Part shown: positions 28,701-35,952 of the stretch, piece by piece
Position numbering within the stretch: the first letter of the stretch is position 1
How the letters are laid out: the number at the start of each line of letters is the position of its first letter
Source: Colwellia sp.
GTDB lineage: Bacteria > Pseudomonadota > Gammaproteobacteria > Enterobacterales > Alteromonadaceae
Reading direction: 5' to 3'
Assembly (NCBI GenBank): GCA_002733765.1
Contig: NVWU01000025.1
Coordinates: forward strand, 1,027-58,376
Length of the DNA stretch: 57,350 bases
Made by a program: the position numbers and the translations under genes
The notes under the pieces: generated by a model
What the model was told of the DNA's origin: nothing
What the model saw: the letters and a program-made list of their open reading frames with translations, nothing else
Databases searched by the model: none

Positions 28701-30590
28701 GATGTATTTGGTAATGGTATGTTGTTATCAAAACATATTTGTTTACAAGCCGCATTCAATCACATGCATATATTTATAGATCCTAATCCAGATTCCGCGA
28801 AAACTTACCCAGAACGTGAACGGTTATTTAATTTACCTGGCTGTAGTTGGGAAGATTACAACAAAGAATTAATTTCAAAAGGTGGTGGTATTTTTAGCCG
28901 TCATGTTAAGTCGATTAAACTAACATCGCAAATTAAAAAAATGTTAGGGACGCAAAAGCAAAGCATGTCACCTAACGATTTGATCCAAGCTATTTTGACG
29001 ATGGAAGTTGACCTGCTATGGAATGGCGGTATTGGTACTTATGTTAAAAGCACTAAAGAAACGCATTTAGAAGTAGGTGATAGAGCAAACGATGCCTTGA
29101 GAATTAATGGCAGTGAACTACAAGCGAAAGTGGTTGGTGAAGGCGGTAACTTAGGGTTAACTCAACTTGGTCGTATTGAATTTTCTGCTAATGGCGGCCG
29201 TATTAATACCGATGCCATTGATAATGCTGGTGGTGTAGATTGCTCAGACAACGAAGTTAATATAAAAATATTACTTAATAGTTTAGTACAAAATGGTGAT
29301 TTAACGGTTAAACAACGTAATAAGTTACTTCATGAGATGACTGAAGAAGTCGGCGACTTAGTTATTAAAGATTGTTATCGCCAAACACATTCATTATCTA
29401 TCACCACCAAGCGTGGTGTAAATCAAATGAAAGAGCAAGTGCGCTTTATTCAGGACTTAGAACGTGCTGGTAAACTTGATAGAGCATTAGAGTTTATTCC
29501 AGATGATGAAGAAATTTCAGATAGAATCGCTAAAGGCAATGGTTTAACACGTCCTGAGCTTGCGGTTTTACTTGCTTATAGCAAAATGGTACTTAAAGAA
29601 GAGTTGGTTCATAAAGATATAACGGATAACCCTTATCATAACCGTTTGTTAATTAGCGCCTTTCCTAAGCAATTACGTGAACAATATCAAGATGAAATGC
29701 AGCAACATCCTTTACGGGCAGAAATTATTGCGACTAAATTAGCCAACAAAATTGGTAATGATATGGGCTTTAATTTTGTTAATCGCATGCAAGAAGAAAC
29801 AGGCGCCACGGTAGTTGAAATTGCTAATAGTTACACTGTCGCTTGCGCGGTCTTTGAATTAGAAGAATTTTGGCAAAAAATTGAAATATTAAATAATAAA
29901 ATTTCAACTGCTATTCAAACAGAAATGTTATTTCAATATCGTCGCACCATCAGAAGAGCCACTCGTTGGTTTTTACGTCATCGTAATAAAGCACTCACTA
30001 TTGAGCAATCAATAGTGTTATACCAACCAACATTCACTATCTTATCTAAAAAACTTAATGACTTTATTATTGATGATGAAGTAAACGAGATAGAGCGTGT
30101 TGAAAGTGATTTAATTGCGGCAGCTGTACCGAAAATAATTGCTCAGCGTATTGCACAGTTAAGTACTATTTTCTCAGCATTAGATATTGCGGATATAGCT
30201 GCTCAAGAAGATAAAAATATTGATATTGTTGCTCATTTATACTTTAAACTAGGCGCCCGCTTAGAGCTACATTGGTTCTTAGAACAAATAACTCGTCAGT
30301 CGGTATCTAATCACTGGCAAGCACTTGCTAGAGCCTCTTTTAGAGAAGAACTTGACTGGCAGCAGCGCTCATTAACCGTAGTAGTATTACAATGTGACTG
30401 TAATGTAAAAATTGAAGATCTTGATGAGATGCTTGATGCTTGGATAGAAGTGAATGAAAAGCCCATTACACGTTGGCAACATATTTTATCTGACTTTAAA
30501 ATAGGACAAACTCATGAGTTTGCTATGTTTTCAGTAGCCTTACGTGAGTTAATGTTATTAAGTCTAAATTGCCATAAGGTAATAAAGTAA
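25728..30590 (+). CDS. gdhB: NAD-specific glutamate dehydrogenase, large (180 kDa) class
   Basis: A 1620-residue enzyme that oxidatively deaminates glutamate to 2-oxoglutarate and ammonium. It has the layout of the GDH-180 class: a long N-terminal region with ACT-like segments (to about 650), the catalytic domain in the middle (about 790-1260), and a helical C-terminal domain. Visible catalytic signatures are GGLRWSDRREDFRTEVLGL, KNTVIVPVGAKGGFV with the substrate lysine, and the dinucleotide segment VVGEGGNLGLTQLGRIEF. Length is typical. The gene is alone, with its own terminator before pyrD. Confidence 0.95.
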   Translation: MALVNGSPSVILKNVAQLIKKKVPQDTAGLVEQFATLLYGNISSLDLSNRNDSDMYGATLSLWSTLNEHTDDKPIIHVFNPSVSKNGWKSSHTIIEVIVKDMPFLVDSIRIALNRLGLSPHLMLSLPLKLVREKDKSIIQLASNVDTKIKATSEETIFFIEIDRQSTTEELETIKNELLSVVEDITLTVNDWQPMLQQFDNVIDDIKKARLPGSKKAKEDSVEFLLWLANNNFTLMGYRSYGVRAVQGDIELVANMDSSLGLMKKSSRTTNRLISSLSESGRELALGENHLILTKTNSRSRVHRPAQLDYIGIKRFDEKGNVIGEERFIGLFGSAYYTNSALDLPLIKSKVKEVCESSGFAKGTHSYKSLINILETYPRDEILQSNINELLQNVLGILQMQERDYCGLFVRRDAFNRFYSCMVYVPRERYNTELRIETQCLLQEAFGSDEEVEFTTYFSESVQARTHYIVKVKSTKADINVKEIEKNLNEAARSWDDKLVSALVANKGEVAAKALSRKYVHFPQAYKDEVLPGSAIVDIEKLERVNFANGIEMLFYQPLEEKKGSRFVKLKLFHKGDPIHLSDVLPILENFGLRVIGESPYAIKTLDGETFWILDFSMLINGESDFNIHTVSTLFQDAFAKVWQGDLEDDGFNRLVLGAGLEGRRVSILRAFAKYERQIGGRFSQSYIEDTFARYPSIAQLLINLFIQRFDPHNKSTENVKEKAHSKLLESIESSLDNVANLDDDRIIRRFVEMINATIRTNYFQLDKLMGEKSYISFKMVPEKISEMPQPVPKFEIFVYSPQVEGVHLRGGKVARGGLRWSDRREDFRTEVLGLVKAQQVKNTVIVPVGAKGGFVCKQLPKGTRQEIFEAGKECYRTFIRALLDITDNIINGEIVPPVDVVRLDEDDAYLVVAADKGTATFSDIANGISDEYKFWLGDAFASGGSVGYDHKAMGITAKGAWESVKRHFREMDIDCQSTDFTCIAIGDMAGDVFGNGMLLSKHICLQAAFNHMHIFIDPNPDSAKTYPERERLFNLPGCSWEDYNKELISKGGGIFSRHVKSIKLTSQIKKMLGTQKQSMSPNDLIQAILTMEVDLLWNGGIGTYVKSTKETHLEVGDRANDALRINGSELQAKVVGEGGNLGLTQLGRIEFSANGGRINTDAIDNAGGVDCSDNEVNIKILLNSLVQNGDLTVKQRNKLLHEMTEEVGDLVIKDCYRQTHSLSITTKRGVNQMKEQVRFIQDLERAGKLDRALEFIPDDEEISDRIAKGNGLTRPELAVLLAYSKMVLKEELVHKDITDNPYHNRLLISAFPKQLREQYQDEMQQHPLRAEIIATKLANKIGNDMGFNFVNRMQEETGATVVEIANSYTVACAVFELEEFWQKIEILNNKISTAIQTEMLFQYRRTIRRATRWFLRHRNKALTIEQSIVLYQPTFTILSKKLNDFIIDDEVNEIERVESDLIAAAVPKIIAQRIAQLSTIFSALDIADIAAQEDKNIDIVAHLYFKLGARLELHWFLEQITRQSVSNHWQALARASFREELDWQQRSLTVVVLQCDCNVKIEDLDEMLDAWIEVNEKPITRWQHILSDFKIGQTHEFAMFSVALRELMLLSLNCHKVIK

Positions 30591-30666
30591 TATTGGTGAC
30601 TTAACATTGTTTTTATTAACAGATATAAATAGCTAAAAGCAATTTTAAAAAGCTAACTTAACTGAT

Positions 30667-30709
30667 AAAATCCCCACTTAACTTATTAAAGTTAAGTGGG
30701 GATTTTTAT
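30667..30709 (+). terminator. Strong terminator after the glutamate dehydrogenase gene
   Basis: A perfect 18-bp stem (30667-30684 with 30689-30706), loop ATTA, core TCCCCACTTAAC, with flanking A and T runs that could let it work in both directions. Confidence 0.93.
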
Positions 30710-30743
30710 TTCCAGCTTCAATACATGACTAACTAGAGGTTTT

Positions 30744-31760
30744 ATGTTTTATCCTGCCATTCGTAAAGTATTGTTTCAGTTTGACGCCGAAACCATTCAT
30801 GAGTTAACAATCAAAGGGTTAAAAAATACGGGTTCAACGCCGTTAAATGCTTTATATAAGCAAAGCGTTACCAACAAGCCAGTAACAGTAATGGGAATTG
30901 ATTTCCCAAATTCATTAGGCTTAGCGGCAGGTTTAGATAAAAATGGTGAGTGTATTAATGCCTTTGCTGCGATGGGATTTGGTTTTATTGAAGTAGGGAC
31001 TGTTACACCACGTCCACAAGCGGGAAACCCAAAGCCGCGTATTTTTAGATTACCTGAAGCGAATGCTGTTATTAACCGTATGGGTTTTAATAATAAAGGT
31101 GTTGACTATTTAGTATCACAAGTCAGATCAGCAAAATTTAGTGGTGTACTAGGCATTAACATCGGAAAAAATAAAGATACGCCTGAAGAAAAGGCTAAAG
31201 ATGATTATATTCACTGTATGCAAAAAGTGTATGATTTTGCCAGTTATATCACAATCAATATTTCATCACCCAATACGCCAGGTTTACGCTCTTTACAATA
31301 TGGCGACGCACTAAATGAATTATTGTCAGCACTAAAAGCAGAACAAGCCCAATTGGCAAAACAATATAATAAATATGTGCCTATTGCCGTAAAAATAGCG
31401 CCAGACCTAACCGAAGATGAAGTTAGCTCGATAGCCATAAGTTTAATTGATAACAATATTGATGGTGTTATTGCAACCAATACAACCTTGTCTCGCGAAG
31501 GGGTTGAAGGGCTTGAATTTGGTAATGAGCAAGGCGGTTTAAGTGGTGCGCCAGTGAAAGATAAAAGTACTACGGTGATAAGGTTATTGGCTAAAGCGTT
31601 AGATAATAAGCTGCCCATCATCGGTGTTGGCGGAATTGCCTCAAGTAATGATGCCAATGAAAAGCTTGTTGCCGGTGCGAGTTTGGTACAAATATATACT
31701 GGTTTTATTTATCAAGGTCCTCCTTTGGTGAAAGAGATAGTGAATGGTTTTAAGGTTTAA
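30744..31760 (+). CDS. pyrD: Dihydroorotate dehydrogenase, class 2 (quinone-linked)
   Basis: A 338-residue FMN enzyme that oxidises dihydroorotate to orotate at the inner membrane and passes electrons to quinone. The N-terminal amphipathic helix [19 protein letters not shown] is the class 2 membrane-binding region. The FMN and active-site segments [12 protein letters not shown] and [11 protein letters not shown] (catalytic serine) are intact, and so is the phosphate loop IIGVGGI. Length is normal. The start is fixed by the family N-terminus and AGAGG upstream. Confidence 0.97.
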   Translation: MFYPAIRKVLFQFDAETIHELTIKGLKNTGSTPLNALYKQSVTNKPVTVMGIDFPNSLGLAAGLDKNGECINAFAAMGFGFIEVGTVTPRPQAGNPKPRIFRLPEANAVINRMGFNNKGVDYLVSQVRSAKFSGVLGINIGKNKDTPEEKAKDDYIHCMQKVYDFASYITINISSPNTPGLRSLQYGDALNELLSALKAEQAQLAKQYNKYVPIAVKIAPDLTEDEVSSIAISLIDNNIDGVIATNTTLSREGVEGLEFGNEQGGLSGAPVKDKSTTVIRLLAKALDNKLPIIGVGGIASSNDANEKLVAGASLVQIYTGFIYQGPPLVKEIVNGFKV

Positions 31761-31827
31761 TTATTTATGAATTGAATTTTGTTATGTCAGTCAATGAAGA
31801 ATAACTAACTATTTTTATTCTGCTATT

Positions 31828-31856
31828 AAAAAAGCTGCCAATGAGCAGTTTTTTTA
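31828..31856 (+). terminator. Rho-independent terminator after pyrD
   Basis: AAAAAGCTGC (31829-31838) pairs with GCAGTTTTTT (31845-31854) through a 10-bp stem with one wobble, followed by more Ts. Confidence 0.8.
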
Positions 31857-32014
31857 TGTCAGAAATATATCCCATCTAGTAATACAAGGAGAAGATTTTA
31901 TTCTCCTCAGTATGCTTTAAAATATAAAAGGCTTTTTTAAGTTGTGTTATTTATGAGTTGTATAAACTTAAAAATGCACTATATTTGAATGAGCAACTAT
32001 CAAGGAAGATTATT

Positions 32015-32185
32015 ATGATGAGTAAAGGTGAATTAGATCGTTTCAATACACTTTCCGGAAAAGCACTCAAGAATACTGCGACTCAAAACGAACGCCTAGA
32101 ATATAAAAAACTGCTTTTATCTTGGAATAGTTCAATGGAGTTAAAATCACTTCAAAATTTTTATGCGCCGGAATTAAATAATTAG
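32015..32185 (+). CDS. Small hypothetical protein
   Basis: A 56-residue, lysine-rich, helical protein beginning MMSKGELDRFNTLSGKALK. An upstream extension to 31958 exists, but AAGGA sits 8 bases before the ATG at 32015, which fixes the start. No signal peptide or membrane segment. I do not recognise the family. Before the phage arrived it was the convergent neighbour of asnB, and a small palindrome (32211-32236) and the former asnB terminator lie just after it. Confidence 0.6.
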   Translation: MMSKGELDRFNTLSGKALKNTATQNERLEYKKLLLSWNSSMELKSLQNFYAPELNN

Positions 32186-32210
32186 TATTTTCTTATAGGC
32201 GTATTATTTT

Positions 32211-32236
32211 CATAATTTAGCTTATGCTAAGTTATG
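32211..32236. repeat. Small inverted repeat after the 56-residue gene
   Basis: CATAATTTAGC (32211-32221) pairs with GCTAAGTTATG (32226-32236), 10 of 11 positions matching. No T run. Possibly a weak terminator. Confidence 0.4.
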
Positions 32237-32280
32237 ATGTATGGTTTCTATTATTTTGATTGTAAAAAGGTAACAAGTAA

Positions 32281-32340
32281 AAAATAACCTGTTAACGGTT
32301 AGATGTGTAAAACACATCAAAACCATTAACAGGTTATTTT
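32281..32340 (-). terminator. Former asnB terminator, stranded outside attL
   Basis: The outer arms 32281-32300 and 32321-32340 match at 19 of 20 positions, and the inner arms GATGTGT/ACACATC (32302-32308, 32312-32318) are perfect. The single outer mismatch becomes a G-U pair only when read on the minus strand, the direction of asnB. Ts flank both ends. Without the phage it would start about 27 bases beyond the asnB stop codon. It now lies at the far end of the prophage. Confidence 0.85.
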
Positions 32341-32359
32341 AAGTAAAAAGTGTCTATCT

Positions 32360-32384
32360 TTAACTGTTAATAACTTTCGTTATG
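32360..32384. repeat. attL, 25-bp direct repeat at the left end of the prophage
   Basis: Identical over 25 bases to 42224-42248; the core includes TAATAACTTTCGTTATG. On the minus strand it reads as the last five codons of asnB (HNESY) plus the stop codon. Bases on both outer sides differ between the two copies, as expected at an integration junction. Confidence 0.93.
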
Positions 32385-32519
32385 AAAAGCTAACTCTACT
32401 TTAAGTTATTGTTTATTATTTGATTTTTTCTTTATGAATTATTGTAAATTTTTATCTATTTACATGTTTACTCAAAATCTAGTTATTATGAAAATAAGTC
32501 GTTTTGTATAGCTTTTTTT

Positions 32520-32777
32520 TTATGCGGCTAAATGACTGTACTCTCTCATAAGCTGTGCTACTACTGGGTTGTGTATCTTGTCTGCATAGGCTGCAAAATA
32601 CACCTTTTCTACTGGTATATTTGTTAATTCTGCTAATTTATCTAAAATCTCATCTTCTGGTATTGAGCCACGACAACGCCAAGATGATACCGTAGCCCTC
32701 CCAATACCAAGTTTCTTTGATAGCTTATTGTCTGAAAGGTCCGTGGTAGCTGCATTTAGCACATCTAAGAAGTTCAT
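32520..32777 (-). CDS. Phage repressor, Xre-type helix-turn-helix
   Basis: An 85-residue protein starting MNFLDVLNAATTDL. The helix-turn-helix is DNKLSKKLGIGRATVSSWRCRG (about residues 16-37), followed by a segment ending IPVEKVYFAAYADK that resembles small repressors of filamentous phages. A TTG would extend it by nine residues, but the ATG at 32777 is preferred because AGGT lies upstream. It is transcribed away from the replication genes, in the position of rstR in CTX phage. The two GTTGNCAAC sites before it are its likely operators. Confidence 0.8.
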   Translation of the reverse strand: MNFLDVLNAATTDLSDNKLSKKLGIGRATVSSWRCRGSIPEDEILDKLAELTNIPVEKVYFAAYADKIHNPVVAQLMREYSHLAA

Positions 32778-32808
32778 TGTTTTTACCTGTTTTGTAGTTC
32801 GCAAATCA

Positions 32809-32837
32809 AGTATAGGACAGTTGTCAACACCTTACAA
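32809..32837 (-). promoter_or_regulatory. Promoter of the phage repressor gene
   Basis: On the minus strand, TTGTAA (32832-32837) and TATACT (32809-32814) are 17 bases apart. The operator at 32820-32828 lies within the spacer, so the repressor may limit its own synthesis. Confidence 0.6.
32820..32828. promoter_or_regulatory. Candidate repressor operator O1
   Basis: GTTGTCAAC, an odd-centred palindrome of form GTTGNCAAC. It recurs at 32852-32860, with centres 32 bp apart, about three helical turns. It lies in the spacer of the minus-strand promoter. Confidence 0.6.
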
Positions 32838-32851
32838 TCATGGTGCAGACT

Positions 32852-32860
32852 GTTGACAAC
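32852..32860. promoter_or_regulatory. Candidate repressor operator O2
   Basis: GTTGACAAC, the second GTTGNCAAC site. It overlaps the -35 hexamer of the plus-strand early promoter, a position that would block the replication genes. Confidence 0.6.
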
Positions 32861-32880
32861 GTATACAGCCTGCGTATAAC
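32853..32880 (+). promoter_or_regulatory. Early promoter of the phage replication genes
   Basis: TTGACA (32853-32858) and TATAAC (32875-32880) are 16 bases apart. It faces the early genes from 32994 onward. Confidence 0.65.
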
Positions 32881-32993
32881 CTTTAAATGCTTTCGAGGTG
32901 ACACACCTTAACTTGATGTAGTTCGCACTTTATTCATGCCGTTTAGGTCTAGCTTGAAAGCAAATTATTCATTAATTTTATGAGGTGTTAATT

Positions 32994-33179
32994 ATGGCTG
33001 AAAATACTAATTCTCAAATTGAAAAAATAGCTATCCATTTAACACCCCATGAAATCAATGTTTTGAATCGCACCATTTTTCTTCGAATAGTTAAAGTAAA
33101 CATGATTTCTTCTCCTAGTTTTGAGCTTGAAACTGAACTTGAAGACTTAAAAGAATTAATAGAAATCATTAAGGTTTAG
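32994..33179 (+). CDS. Early phage protein, unknown
   Basis: A 61-residue, acidic, helical protein starting MAENTNSQIEKIAIHL. The ATG at 32994 has TGAGGTG as ribosome site, and the GTG at 32985 lies inside that site, so it is unlikely to be used. It is the first gene after the early promoter. No recognisable domain. The position before the replication gene suggests a role in early regulation or replication, which is inference. Confidence 0.6.
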   Translation: MAENTNSQIEKIAIHLTPHEINVLNRTIFLRIVKVNMISSPSFELETELEDLKELIEIIKV

Positions 33180-33186
33180 TTTTTCT

Positions 33187-33381
33187 ATGAAAATTTATTA
33201 CGAGAGTGACCCGATTCTGGGCATTAACATAACTTACGATTTCAATGGTGAACGTCACCATGATTTCTTTAGCTCGTTTTATTTATTCAATGCTTGGGTT
33301 TCATTAGAGTTTTTTAATGTTGAGTTAATCGAAATAACAGACAGCAACTATCCAATTTTAGTTCAAAAAGGGTTAATTTAA
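33187..33381 (+). CDS. Early phage protein, unknown
   Basis: A 64-residue protein rich in aromatic and acidic residues (MKIYYESDPILGINITYDF onward). I do not recognise the family. It follows the previous small gene by 7 bases, and its stop codon shares one base with the ATG of the replication gene (TAATG), so translational coupling is likely. Confidence 0.6.
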   Translation: MKIYYESDPILGINITYDFNGERHHDFFSSFYLFNAWVSLEFFNVELIEITDSNYPILVQKGLI

Positions 33382-34667
33382 TGAAACAATTTCCATTATT
33401 TTCAACTCAACAATCTTTTGATAAATTAGAAGAAAACCAACTAAAACTTCCTCGTTTATATGTTCCAAAAAGCAAAAAGAAAGACATATACAGCAATAAA
33501 GCTAATGAGCTTATGGCTCATAAAAAATCTGATAATATTAAAATTGATTTTCTAGCATTTACATTCCCTATTTCAGCTCTTCGTCATTGTTCAAAAGCTG
33601 GTCGTATTAATTTCCCTCATGAAATGACAGTTATAAAAAAAGACTTTTTTTCTAAAAAGGATGTTCATCATACTGTTAATTTTAAAAATTATGGCATTTG
33701 GCCAGAAGTACCAGAAATTAAATGGCGTAAAGTAAAAAATTTAGAAGAACATGAATTAATGCATGCTGAATTTAAAGCTACGATGCTTAAATTTTATGAA
33801 GAAACTCTTAAAATTTGGGCGGGTGAAGTTTTAGGTTTTGATATCTCACCAATGAGAGGTAAAGGTTTTCAAGGTTATAAAGATTCAGCTACGTTACGTT
33901 TTTTAGGCAAAGACGTTGGCTTTGTTTGTATTGGCGGTCAAAGAGACACTATTCATTTTCAAATTTCAGGTACAGGTTGCAAGTCACTTTTTGAACATAC
34001 AACGCCCTTTGTTATACATCATTGGCTTCACAGGGTTTTTTCAGTATCAAAACTTAGTCGCATAGATTTAGCTTATGACGATTTTGACAATAATTTTAAT
34101 TGTGATTATGCAGAAAAAGCTTATATCGATGGCTTTTTCAGAACATCTAATCGTGGACCAGCTCCTCTTTGTGAGCCTAGAAATAAATATACTTACGAAG
34201 CAAAATTAAACAAATTATTAAAGGTTTTTTCTCAAGAAATGTTTTGCGTTGGCTCTCGTTCATCTGCTGTTTATTGGCGTATTTATAATAAAAAGTTAGA
34301 ACAGGGTATTAAGCAAGATGATTTAACTTGGTATCGCTCAGAATCAGAATTAAAGAAATGGGATGTTGACGCTTTACTTAACCCTGCGGCTACTTTTGCA
34401 GGTCTTTGTCCTTTTGCTGCCTCTATTGATTTAGATAAAGGCGTTAAAACTAAAGCCATGAGCAAAGTAAAAGAAGTTTGTCTTGATGTTGCTGCTCGCG
34501 TTCGTCACGTTCGTCGCTCTGCGGGTAAAGCACTTGGCGATATTCTAGAAATTTTTCAGGGTGACATTGAACACACTATGGGTTTGATATTACCAGAAGA
34601 AACCGGAGGTAAGCTTGGAATACCTTCCACCTATCAACAACTAATAAACACTGTAATAGAGGTCTAA
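33381..34667 (+). CDS. Rolling-circle replication initiation protein, RstA-like
   Basis: A 428-residue protein with features of the phage/plasmid replication initiation factor family: GFQGYKDSATL (about 172-182), ISGTGCKSLFE, then SRIDLAYDDFD (about 227-237) with conserved acidic residues, SRSSAVYWRIYNKKLEQG, and LTWYRSESELKKW. In filamentous phages this protein nicks the double-stranded form to start plus-strand synthesis. It lies where rstA lies in CTX phage. The highly basic N-terminus (PKSKKKDIYSNK) may aid DNA contact. It is translationally coupled to the gene before it. Confidence 0.85.
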   Translation: MKQFPLFSTQQSFDKLEENQLKLPRLYVPKSKKKDIYSNKANELMAHKKSDNIKIDFLAFTFPISALRHCSKAGRINFPHEMTVIKKDFFSKKDVHHTVNFKNYGIWPEVPEIKWRKVKNLEEHELMHAEFKATMLKFYEETLKIWAGEVLGFDISPMRGKGFQGYKDSATLRFLGKDVGFVCIGGQRDTIHFQISGTGCKSLFEHTTPFVIHHWLHRVFSVSKLSRIDLAYDDFDNNFNCDYAEKAYIDGFFRTSNRGPAPLCEPRNKYTYEAKLNKLLKVFSQEMFCVGSRSSAVYWRIYNKKLEQGIKQDDLTWYRSESELKKWDVDALLNPAATFAGLCPFAASIDLDKGVKTKAMSKVKEVCLDVAARVRHVRRSAGKALGDILEIFQGDIEHTMGLILPEETGGKLGIPSTYQQLINTVIEV

Positions 34668-34669
34668 AA

Positions 34670-35026
34670 ATGTCTAATAGAATTATTTTATGTGGTATTC
34701 AAATCATAAGCTTTCCTGAAAGCAAGAACCCCAGTGCTGAGTCGGCATCATTACTCATGCTTTATCCAATTGAAATTGTTGACGCGCCAAAATTTAGACG
34801 TAAATCGGTAGGTCAATCAACTGAAACACCTTTCGGTAAACAGTCTTTAGCTATCAACGCTAAGTATGCTCATCAATTAATCGACACTGGTGCTTTTGTT
34901 TCTAACAAAGAATATGAGCTAGTTGTTGGCTTTAATACAGATACTTTTGAAAATGAAATTTCAGAAATAATTCCAGTTGACCAACAACTTAAACAACACT
35001 TTAAAGATTGTTTAAAGGGTCAGTAA
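34670..35026 (+). CDS. Probable RstB-like single-stranded DNA-binding protein (DUF1293 type)
   Basis: A 118-residue protein starting MSNRIILCGIQIISFPESK, a beta-rich opening seen in RstB/DUF1293 proteins of vibrio phages. It begins two bases after the stop of the replication gene. Proteins in this place coat single-stranded phage DNA before packaging, and RstB of CTX phage also aids integration. The assignment rests on the N-terminal pattern, length and gene order. Confidence 0.6.
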   Translation: MSNRIILCGIQIISFPESKNPSAESASLLMLYPIEIVDAPKFRRKSVGQSTETPFGKQSLAINAKYAHQLIDTGAFVSNKEYELVVGFNTDTFENEISEIIPVDQQLKQHFKDCLKGQ

Positions 35027-35077
35027 TTAATTTTGGCTGCTGTTTTTACAACTATTCATCCAAGTAAGGTTAAGACC

Positions 35078-35248
35078 ATGGACGCTGTTATTTTATTTGA
35101 TTACAAGCAGTACGATTATTTATGCGCTTCTTGTGATTGGTTTGGTACTGAACTTGAACTAGATGTAGTAACTAAAATTAAATTCAATCAGGTTTGTTGT
35201 CCTATTTGCCAAAGTAATGATGTCAGCGTTCATATTGAAAAAGGGTAA
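35078..35248 (+). CDS. Small zinc-ribbon-like phage protein
   Basis: A 56-residue protein with two cysteine pairs, CASC and CCPIC, about 26 residues apart, the spacing of a zinc ribbon. The ATG at 35078 has AAGG eight bases upstream and gives MDAVILFDYKQYDYLCASC; a longer TTG-initiated frame from 35033 is less likely. No counterpart in CTX phage is known to me. It could be a regulator or a DNA-binding accessory. Confidence 0.6.
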   Translation: MDAVILFDYKQYDYLCASCDWFGTELELDVVTKIKFNQVCCPICQSNDVSVHIEKG

Positions 35249-35255
35249 AAAATAA

Positions 35256-35507
35256 ATGTCTGTTTGTGCTGTTGTTGATGTTAATGGTTTTGTAAAAGCA
35301 ACTAATGAACAGATTTGTAGTGAATTTTTGTTACTGACTCAATCAGAATTTGATTCTTCGTCGGTAGCACAAATCTTAAGTACGTTAGAAAGCCTTTTTG
35401 GTTTTGATTTAGCGACTTTTGGAATAGTGCATGGGTCTATGATGCTTGCATTTTTAGGCGGTCATTTTACTGGTCGCATGGTTAAATATTTAGGCGCTCG
35501 GTCTTAA
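35256..35507 (+). CDS. Probable minor coat protein, small membrane protein
   Basis: An 83-residue protein with one C-terminal hydrophobic segment (FGIVHGSMMLAFLGGHFTG, about 55-73) and a short basic tail. The start MSVCAVVDVNGFV, a second Cys and the phrase FLLLTQSEFD match a small protein common in filamentous phages just before the major coat gene. The likely place is the virion tip or the inner membrane during assembly. It follows the zinc-ribbon gene by 7 bases. Confidence 0.6.
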   Translation: MSVCAVVDVNGFVKATNEQICSEFLLLTQSEFDSSSVAQILSTLESLFGFDLATFGIVHGSMMLAFLGGHFTGRMVKYLGARS

Positions 35508-35537
35508 ATATTATTTTTAATTTTATAGGGTTTTATT

Positions 35538-35798
35538 ATGAAAAATGTAATTCAAATGGTTAATTTTGGCGGTCAATGGGTAGCTGTTAAAGCTAAAAAA
35601 GCCTCTACTGCTATTGCTGTTGGTGGTACTGCTTTAATGTCTTCGGGTGCAACTTTTGCTGCTGATTATACAACGCAAATTACTGCGGCTCAAACTGAAG
35701 GTACAGGTAACGTTTCTGCGGTTATTGGTGCCGTAATTGCTATTGCTATTTTATCTTTTAGTGTTAAATCGTTAATAGCTTGGTTTAAAGGTAATTAA
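35538..35798 (+). CDS. Major coat protein (pVIII-like)
   Basis: An 86-residue precursor. A long signal peptide ends at SSGATFA (residue 41). The mature 45-residue protein begins ADYTTQITAAQTEG, has one hydrophobic helix (about VSAVIGAVIAIAILSFSVKS) and a basic end, WFKGN. This is the layout of filamentous phage coat proteins: acidic or polar outside, hydrophobic centre, basic inner end facing DNA. TATAGGG lies before the ATG. A strong terminator after the next tiny gene fits the high expression such genes need. Confidence 0.9.
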   Translation: MKNVIQMVNFGGQWVAVKAKKASTAIAVGGTALMSSGATFAADYTTQITAAQTEGTGNVSAVIGAVIAIAILSFSVKSLIAWFKGN

Positions 35799-35799
35799 A

Positions 35800-35880
35800 A
35801 TGGCTATTTCCATGTTCTTTGCTTGTGCATTGGCACTAGTTTTTGTCTCAGGCTTTGAGTCTGGTGTACGCGCAGTTTAG
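35800..35880 (+). CDS. Tiny hydrophobic protein, candidate pVII/pIX-like minor coat
   Basis: A 26-codon frame, MAISMFFACALALVFVSGFE then SGVRAV. It begins two bases after the major coat stop, with AAAGGT 8 bases upstream. It is one membrane helix with a short polar end, the size and character of the tip proteins pVII and pIX (about 30 residues) of Ff phages. The stop is followed by the coat-gene terminator. The evidence is context and composition only. Confidence 0.55.
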   Translation: MAISMFFACALALVFVSGFESGVRAV

Positions 35881-35906
35881 TAATTTTTTTATTATTAATC
35901 TTAATC

Positions 35907-35931
35907 AAGGAGCTTAATAGCTCCTTTTTTT
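35907..35931 (+). terminator. Terminator after the major coat genes
   Basis: AAGGAGCT (35907-35914) pairs perfectly with AGCTCCTT (35919-35926), loop TAAT, then Ts. Filamentous phages usually place a terminator here to keep coat mRNA abundant relative to the minor proteins. Confidence 0.88.
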
Positions 35932-35952
35932 CTTTAAAATTGGGTTCAAATT

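Noticed and set aside
32360..32384. XerCD dif-type integration
   Set aside because: The repeat is the asnB 3' end, not a dif-like arm-spacer-arm site, and a full tyrosine integrase is next to attR.
32778..32804. Nine-residue N-terminal extension of the phage repressor
   Set aside because: It starts with TTG right at the promoter's expected transcript start and has no ribosome site; the ATG at 32777 fits better.
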